Source: Symbiodinium natans
Taxonomy: Eukaryota; Sar; Dinophyceae; Suessiales; Symbiodiniaceae
Assembly: GCA_905221605.1 (NCBI GenBank)
Contig: CAJNDS010002068.1
Location: 1,489,251 to 1,536,750 of the forward strand
Direction of reading: 5' to 3'
Length of the DNA stretch: 47,500 nt
Of the stretch, positions 43,901 to 47,500 are shown in pieces. Numbering within the stretch: position 1 is the stretch's first letter; each line of letters opens with the position of its first letter. Both the position numbers and the translations under genes were made by a program. Under the pieces are notes generated by a model. It saw only the letters and a program-made list of their open reading frames with translations. It was not told the origin of the DNA and did not search any database.

Positions 43901-45192
43901 CCATGATATGCCCGGCTCATTCAAGGGCCTCTAGGCATGAACATGCCAGCAGCGAAGCTCCGTGAAGCCCACGCAATTCGGAGCCTGATAGCAAGTTGTA
44001 GGATTTACTGATAAGAGGCTAGGGCTTAGGGTTTGGGGCTGAGGGTTGAGGGGTTTACTGTTTCGGGCTTCGGCACAAGACCCTAAACCCTAAACCCTAA
44101 ATCCTCTTCCCTCTACCCTATAAACCCGAAACCCTACACTCTCCCGCCTGAAGGCCCTCAGCGACGAGGGTTTCGATGGCATGGTGCACGCAGCGGGCGG
44201 CAAGCTCGTGGATCTGAACGCAAGCGCCTCAGGGCCTTAGGTCGTGGGGTTCTTCGGACGTTATGCTTAGGGTTTAGGGTTTAGGGTTCAAGATTTAGGG
44301 TTTAAGGTTTAGGGTTTGGGCTAGGGTTTAGGATTCCGGGTTTAGGGTGAACATGTCGGACTCAAGTTTGCACAGATCCATCTTTCTCGCCGCGGAAGTG
44401 TGAGCCAGCAAGATTCCGGCGATTCACCTGTTGGATGCTGGGGAGCAAGCGCCTACAGGGGTCCTACTGCAACTCCACGTACTAAAAACCCCCCACACCC
44501 CCCCCACCCACCCCCCAACCCCCCCACACACACCCCGCCACACACACCCGCCCACACACCGCCCCACACACACACCCCACACACCCCCCCACACACCCGC
44601 CCCACACACCCGCCCCACACCCTTCCCCCCCCACACCCCCCCCCGGCCCCCCTGGCCCCCCCCCGCCCCCCCAACCCCCACCCATGCTGGAATGCAGGTA
44701 GGGTGGATAGTCGATACGACAGCCGCCCATAATATGTGGCGAGTGTGGGGTGTCCCTTTTATACGGACAATTTAACTAACCATATAACATGTATTCTTGG
44801 ATTGCCCCTGAATCAGTCCCAGGCCCAGCGGCTGAGCCGTCTGGACAGGATCGACGAGCTTGCAGCTCTGCGCGAGGTGCTGCAGCAGGCCGCAGAAACG
44901 AATCGGGAAGTTCACACGAAGTCCTGGGTCCGTTGCTTGGTAACCTGGGGCGCCTCTGTGCTTACCATGGGTTTTGGCTTTGGGGTTTTTATGGAGCATT
45001 GTCGGTGAGCATCTCACATCTTCAGGATGGACTCTAATAGACCTTTTGAAGTGCGATGCCCACGGTGCCCACTGTGTCCCGGCACCCTATATTCGACAGG
45101 CATCACCGGACATGCAACGGCAGTTTGAGGCATGGGTGGGCCAGACACTGAGGTCAGGAACAGTGGTTGCCTACCGTGTCTCTTGGGTTTGA
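34931..45192 (+). CDS. Unrecognised gene C, chain of 16 exon-like islands ending in TGA
   Basis: Islands: 34931-35000, 35418-35455, 35842-35896, 36889-36933, 37605-37637, 37961-38010, 39228-39293, 39977-40040, 40850-40901, 41646-41710, 42344-42385, 43553-43585, 43704-43817, 44154-44219, 44823-44939, 45100-45192. All joins are in phase with AG|G acceptors. Pieces include FPRLYQAVCGKSTASLQLPE, NYVARGPVEVIFSGTWSE, GNMTYADMVFNMVKK, VLHMPGVGSEK (helix-hairpin-helix-like), VETRDLRQALLVAFATQ, YNTELFLRCTEQSG, VALLGLVQLLRMGCAQ and LVCTLAVQSKETLRLRHK. Two acidic parts (RPDEEEDTDSE; SENDDDNEDNDSED) follow, then ALCLKLAVLE, a coiled coil (SRLDRIDELAALREVLQQAA) and a last exon ending RVSWV-stop. The 5' end is not found; it could be the same gene as B. 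Donor choices in four islands have alternatives. Confidence 0.55.
35511..35697. mobile_element. Family 1-type MITE split by a TTTAGGG tract
   Basis: The left end ctacttggag stops at 35520, about 60 bp of TTTAGGG follow, and gttcgtgggtaggtagaaat resumes the element. The right end is cccaccatgaacctccaagt. Rejoined, the left end would match the family, so the tract lies inside an inverted-repeat arm. Confidence 0.7.
36582..36682. mobile_element. MITE-like element, family 3
   Basis: Starts ctaggacccggagtaggccc and ends actcccgggtctag, with agccaaaaagtgtacctttt inside. It lies between a TTTAGGG/TTTCGGG tract (36335-36398) and the island at 36889. Confidence 0.75.
37374..37566. mobile_element. MITE-like element, family 4, one full and one partial copy
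   Basis: First copy: ttgcttaagaaccccaaaag to ggggttcttaagcaacta, inverted ends around cctacaatatccttataagg. A second right half (ccctacattacccttataag ... aggtttcttaggcaac) follows directly. Relatives lie at 47036-47143, around 35207-35325 and around 29938-29993. The minus-strand frame here is not a gene. Confidence 0.75.
38072..38225. repeat. CCCTAAA array
   Basis: About twenty units including three CCCTAAG. It lies downstream of the island at 37961, which itself follows a TTTAGGG tract, so this exon breaks the usual polarity rule. An open stretch at 38261-38310 could be another exon but its frame is unclear. Confidence 0.9.
38328..38443. mobile_element. MITE-like family 3 copy with TTTAGGG inside
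   Basis: Starts ctaagacccagagtag, is followed at once by three TTTAGGG units, then resumes with the family interior (aaccgaaaagggtacccgtt) and ends tactcttgggtctag. The tract replaces or expands a shorter tttagggttt present in the copy at 16916. Confidence 0.65.
38762..38916. mobile_element. MITE-like element, family 1, inserted in CCCTAAA
   Basis: Inverted ends tacttggaggttcacggtac and ccatgaacctccaagta. The left flank is ataccctaaacccta and the right flank aaccgtaaacccta, so the element interrupts a telomere-like tract, the reverse of the nesting at 35511. Confidence 0.8.
39103..39650. repeat. CCCTAAA tract, exon, then TTTAGGG-derived degenerate array
   Basis: About twelve CCCTAAA units (39103-39195) precede the gene C exon at 39228. 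From 39314 TTTAGGG units decay into roughly 60-bp repeats containing gggctgagggtttaaaattt, seen at about 39405, 39500 and 39545, a higher-order repeat. Confidence 0.8.
40994..41150. repeat. (GT)n / TATG microsatellite
   Basis: GT-rich simple repeat with tatgtgtg units. Cys/Val and Thr/His frames on both strands are artefacts. The region 40050-40480 upstream has open frames on both strands without a clear coding frame; I leave it unassigned. Confidence 0.95.
42225..42515. repeat. CCCTAAA tract and TTTTAGGG array flanking an exon
   Basis: CCCTAAA/CCCTAAC units at 42225-42308 precede the acidic exon at 42344-42385. After it comes an 8-bp TTTTAGGG array at 42392-42515. Both arms differ in unit, so they pair only partly. 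Confidence 0.85.
42955..43125. repeat. Palindromic repeat with GGAATATTCC arms
   Basis: gagactccaatgccccttag at the left and gaggggttttggggtctctc at the right are roughly inverted. Inner arms aaggaatattcctt occur twice and again as gcaggaatattccctg. A relative is at 31940-31990. CCCTAAA-like DNA sits in the middle. The minus-strand frame here is a shadow. Confidence 0.55.
44487..44690. repeat. CCCCACACACC low-complexity tract
   Basis: C-rich DNA with irregular CA insertions, in the intron between gene C exons 44154-44219 and 44823-44939. The Pro/His/Thr and Gly/Val frames are artefacts of the repeat. Confidence 0.95.
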
Positions 45193-45633
45193 GGCTTGAG
45201 CGTTCACAGACGTTTTTTGTTGAACTTCGGCAGTGCTTCGTGTTGGCGCGCGGAAGGAAAAGAGAGAGCAACCATGAACACCTTGCAGCAACATCATACC
45301 AGAAAGTCGTCCACATATTTTTTCTAAATTTAAATGGCACTAAACAAATGGGAGATTCTCTGCTTAAGTAGGGACCTTTCGGGTACCCTATATAAGGATC
45401 GGCATCATACTGGGAACCTAGCAATGAGACCCTTGTTTAGGGAATCTGCCAAATCCTCAGCACTCACTTTCGTCCCACGTCTTGTGTCGGCTTTGGCGGT
45501 AGCAAAGGCTTGGGCGCTATGATTAGGGTTCAAGGTTGTGGCTTGGGGTTGAGGGTTTCAGGGCTCGGGGTCCGTACGCTGGGGCAATGACAGAGTATCA
45601 ACGTATGTATTGCGTTCTTTTGCGGTGATTGAA

Positions 45634-45981
45634 TTAACACTTCTGAAGTAGCTTGCTACAACGAGTGTCTAGATGCCCGCATTGCAGTGACATCCCACGT
45701 GACGTATCATGACGACTGCCCATGATCCGAAACTTTCCCAAAGCCATACCTGGCATGGATCCATACGCATCAGCTTTTGTGGCTTTGGGAGTTGCTGAGG
45801 AGGCAGCCTCCACGAATGGATTGCCACCCTGACCACTGAAACCGCCCGGAGCAAGTGACAGCCAAGAAAAGGCGCCATGTTGCCACGCTGATGGGTTGAA
45901 GCTGAGTAACATCTCTTCTGTCCAGTCAGCTTCCTTCTCATGCATGGAAGCCATATCTTTCATGCGAGATCCCGCCCGCAT
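45634..45981 (-). CDS. Doubtful minus-strand ORF
   Basis: An ORF of 115 codons with ordinary composition, including EADWTEEMLLSFNPSAWQHG and FSGQGGNPFVEAASSATPKA. It would converge on gene C. No domain is recognised; the NPF tripeptide is only suggestive. The + strand is also partly open here, G/C bias at third positions is weak, and no flanking exon was found. It may be 3' untranslated sequence or a chance frame. Confidence 0.3.
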   Translation of the reverse strand: MRAGSRMKDMASMHEKEADWTEEMLLSFNPSAWQHGAFSWLSLAPGGFSGQGGNPFVEAASSATPKATKADAYGSMPGMALGKFRIMGSRHDTSRGMSLQCGHLDTRCSKLLQKC

Positions 45982-46194
45982 TTGCAGGCTTAAGCCTACC
46001 TGGCATTGATTCTACAACGCAAGCCTCAAGCCCCCACTCGCCACGCACCCTCTTAGATTCCGTGCCTTCAACCACTTCGCGATTAAGATAGACTCACACC
46101 GAAAACCCTACGCCCTAAACCCTTGACCGAGATTTTGTTTAGAGTAGTAGGGGAGCAACAGAAGACCACCGACAGACGCCTCCACCACAACGGT

Positions 46195-46312
46195 TTAAAC
46201 CCTAGGGTTTAGGTTTAAGGTTTAAAGGTTTAAAGGCTTAAAGGTTTAAAAGGTTTAAAGGCTTAAAGGCTATTAAAGGTTTAAAGGCATTTAAAGGTTG
46301 AGGGTTTAGGGG
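46195..46312. repeat. GGTTTAAA/GGCTTAAA variant array
   Basis: Degenerate 8-10 bp units (aggtttaaaggcttaaaggt). It starts at a short palindrome, aaaccctagggttt, which is another fold-back of telomere-like units. From 45193 to 45630 no gene is seen. Confidence 0.75.
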
Positions 46313-46447
46313 AAACCCGAGACCTTAAACCGGACACCCCATGGTTGGCGCTCGGGTGATGGGTTCTTCATAGTGAGGTTTAGGGTTTAGGGTTTAGGGG
46401 GGTCCGCTTTTTTTTTTGCAAAGGTGTGGCTCGGCCCTGTCCCCTTG

Positions 46448-46606
46448 CAAAGGTGTGGCTTGGCTTGGCTTGGCTGGGCTTGGCTTGGCTTTGGTTGGCT
46501 TGGCTCGGCTTGGCTTGGCTCGGCTGGGCTTGGCTTGGCTTGGCTCGGCTTGTCCTCTGGCTTGGCTTGGCTCGGCTTGGCTTGGCTTTGGTTGGCTTGG
46601 CTCCTT
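46448..46606. repeat. GGCTT/GGCTC minisatellite
   Basis: 5-bp units TTGGC and TCGGC in blocks, with a roughly 55-bp higher-order repeat (gctcggcttggcttggcttt occurs twice). Frames rich in L/G/W/A or K/A/P/S are artefacts. Confidence 0.9.
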
Positions 46607-46724
46607 GCAGGGTTATAGGTATGGTAACTGTACTGACAACGCTGCTTAGGGTGCTGATAAACCTACTTGTAGCTACCCATGAACTTGCAAGTAGGATGGA
46701 GGTTTCTAAGGTGCACGCCAAGGT

Positions 46725-46915
46725 TGAGGGTTTAGGGTTGAGGGTTTAGGGTCTAAGGTTTAGGGTTTAGGGTTAGGGTCTAGGGTTTAGGGTTTAGGGT
46801 TTAGGGTTTAGGGTTTAGGGTTTAGGGTTTAGGGTTTAGGGTTTAGGGTCTAGGGTCTAGGGTCTAGGGTCTAGGGTTTAGGGTTTAGGGTTTAGGGTTT
46901 AGGGTTGAGGGTTCA
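46725..46915. repeat. TTTAGGG / TCTAGGG array
   Basis: About 25 units with two blocks of TCTAGGG, the larger near 46848-46876. The sequence 46916-47500 holds a family 4 MITE (47036-47143), a poly(C) run at 47196-47214 and a short CCCTAAA/CCCTAGA tract at 47343-47390. One possible exon near 47229-47290 (SLTGIQHLHVLGSLLRLLCG) is too uncertain to call. Confidence 0.9.
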
Positions 46916-47035
46916 ACGTCGAATCGTGATCGACGTGCAGCTGCTTTGCTTGGAATCTTGGAGCGGTTGCTGTGCACAGGCGCGAGCGGTTGCTGTTGGT
47001 AGGAGGCTTTGGCCCACAGGCATCATCTTCTAGTA

Positions 47036-47143
47036 CTACTTGCTTAAGAGCCCCAAAAGAATTGCAAAAACAAACAATAGTCCCTACATTACCCTTATAA
47101 GGAAGAATGTTTTTTTTGGGGGGGGTTCTTAAGCAACTACTAG
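47036..47143. mobile_element. MITE-like element, family 4
   Basis: Left end tacttgcttaagagccccaa and right end ggggttcttaagcaactact are inverted. The interior tccctacattacccttataa is shared with 37374-37566. It is the most complete copy in the window. Confidence 0.8.
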
Positions 47144-47500
47144 TTACCAGGTTAGGCAAGGAGGTGCGGACGAAGCAAAGGAAGAACCAAGAAGTACCCC
47201 CCCCCCCCCCCCCCCAATTTTTGCAGTCGTTGACTGGCATCCAGCATCTACACGTGTTGGGGAGTTTGCTGCGTCTTCTGTGCGGTTCTAGGTGTCCAGC
47301 TGTGTTCAGACTCAGCGGGTGATCACGACAGATGAGGCCAGTCCTAAACCCTAAACCCTAGACCCTAGACCCTAAACCCTAAACCCTATACGCCACGGTG
47401 GTCCAAGCCATTGCCAGGTTTCATGTAGCTGGATTTGCCACGCTCAGTGTCTGACACAGCTGGCGGGTGCCAACCATCTTAATGGCTTGGTTGATATTCT

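Noticed and set aside
44400-44775. Pro/His/Thr-rich ORF with histidine-like repeats
   Set aside because: It is a CCCCACACACC low-complexity tract lying between two gene C exons.
46380-46749. Repetitive KPSQA/LGLAWLG ORFs
   Set aside because: They come from a 5-bp GGCTT minisatellite.
1-47500. CRISPR array interpretation of short repeats with spacers
   Set aside because: Repeats are telomere-type heptamers in tandem, and the intervals are exons and eukaryotic elements; no cas-like genes.

Overview
The window looks like nuclear DNA of a dinoflagellate, or a close relative. Three observations support this. (1) Arabidopsis-type telomere heptamers (TTTAGGG / CCCTAAA) are scattered through all 47.5 kb as dozens of interstitial tracts. 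(2) A recognisable gene is split into very small exons of about 30-95 bp. (3) Its introns use GC, GA and GT donors with AG acceptors that are mostly followed by G, the splice style known from dinoflagellates. Most long open frames are shadows of simple repeats. The real coding signal lies in short GC-rich islands, nearly all on the + strand, which single-frame ORF calling misses.

Layout. Positions 1-5000 hold telomere-like tracts, a diverged dispersed repeat present at least twice, and five exon-like islands. Positions 5565-9707 hold six exon-like islands that join in frame as a Pro/Ala/Glu-rich extension. Positions 10337-18086 hold ten exons that join without a frame break into a complete AlkB-like 2OG-Fe(II) dioxygenase domain of 192 residues plus a stop; this is the firmest gene. 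Positions 18520-26786 hold a second + strand gene that starts with ATG and whose islands join in phase. Positions 27949-32952 hold further + strand islands, including a coiled-coil stretch, whose linkage is unsure. Positions 34931-45192 hold a third chain of about 16 islands ending in TGA; I do not recognise its product. The last 2.3 kb has one doubtful minus-strand ORF, a GGCTT minisatellite and more telomere-like DNA.

Introns and intergenic DNA are a mosaic. They hold telomere-like tracts, many of them homogenised to private variants (TTTAGGGG, CCCTATAAA, CCCTAGA, GGGTTTAA, GGCTTTA, TTTTAGGG), together with several families of short terminal-inverted-repeat (TIR) elements resembling MITEs and two related TIR elements that carry a 12-bp minisatellite.

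The most striking signal is polarity. In most cases CCCTAAA lies just upstream of an exon and TTTAGGG just downstream, so many introns begin with TTTAGGG and end with CCCTAAA and could fold back. Two tracts are flanked by 8-bp direct repeats, and several interrupt MITE-like elements. Together these suggest that telomere-like tracts behave as insertion elements that have shaped the introns. No tRNA, rRNA, CRISPR array or bacterial-type operon was seen.
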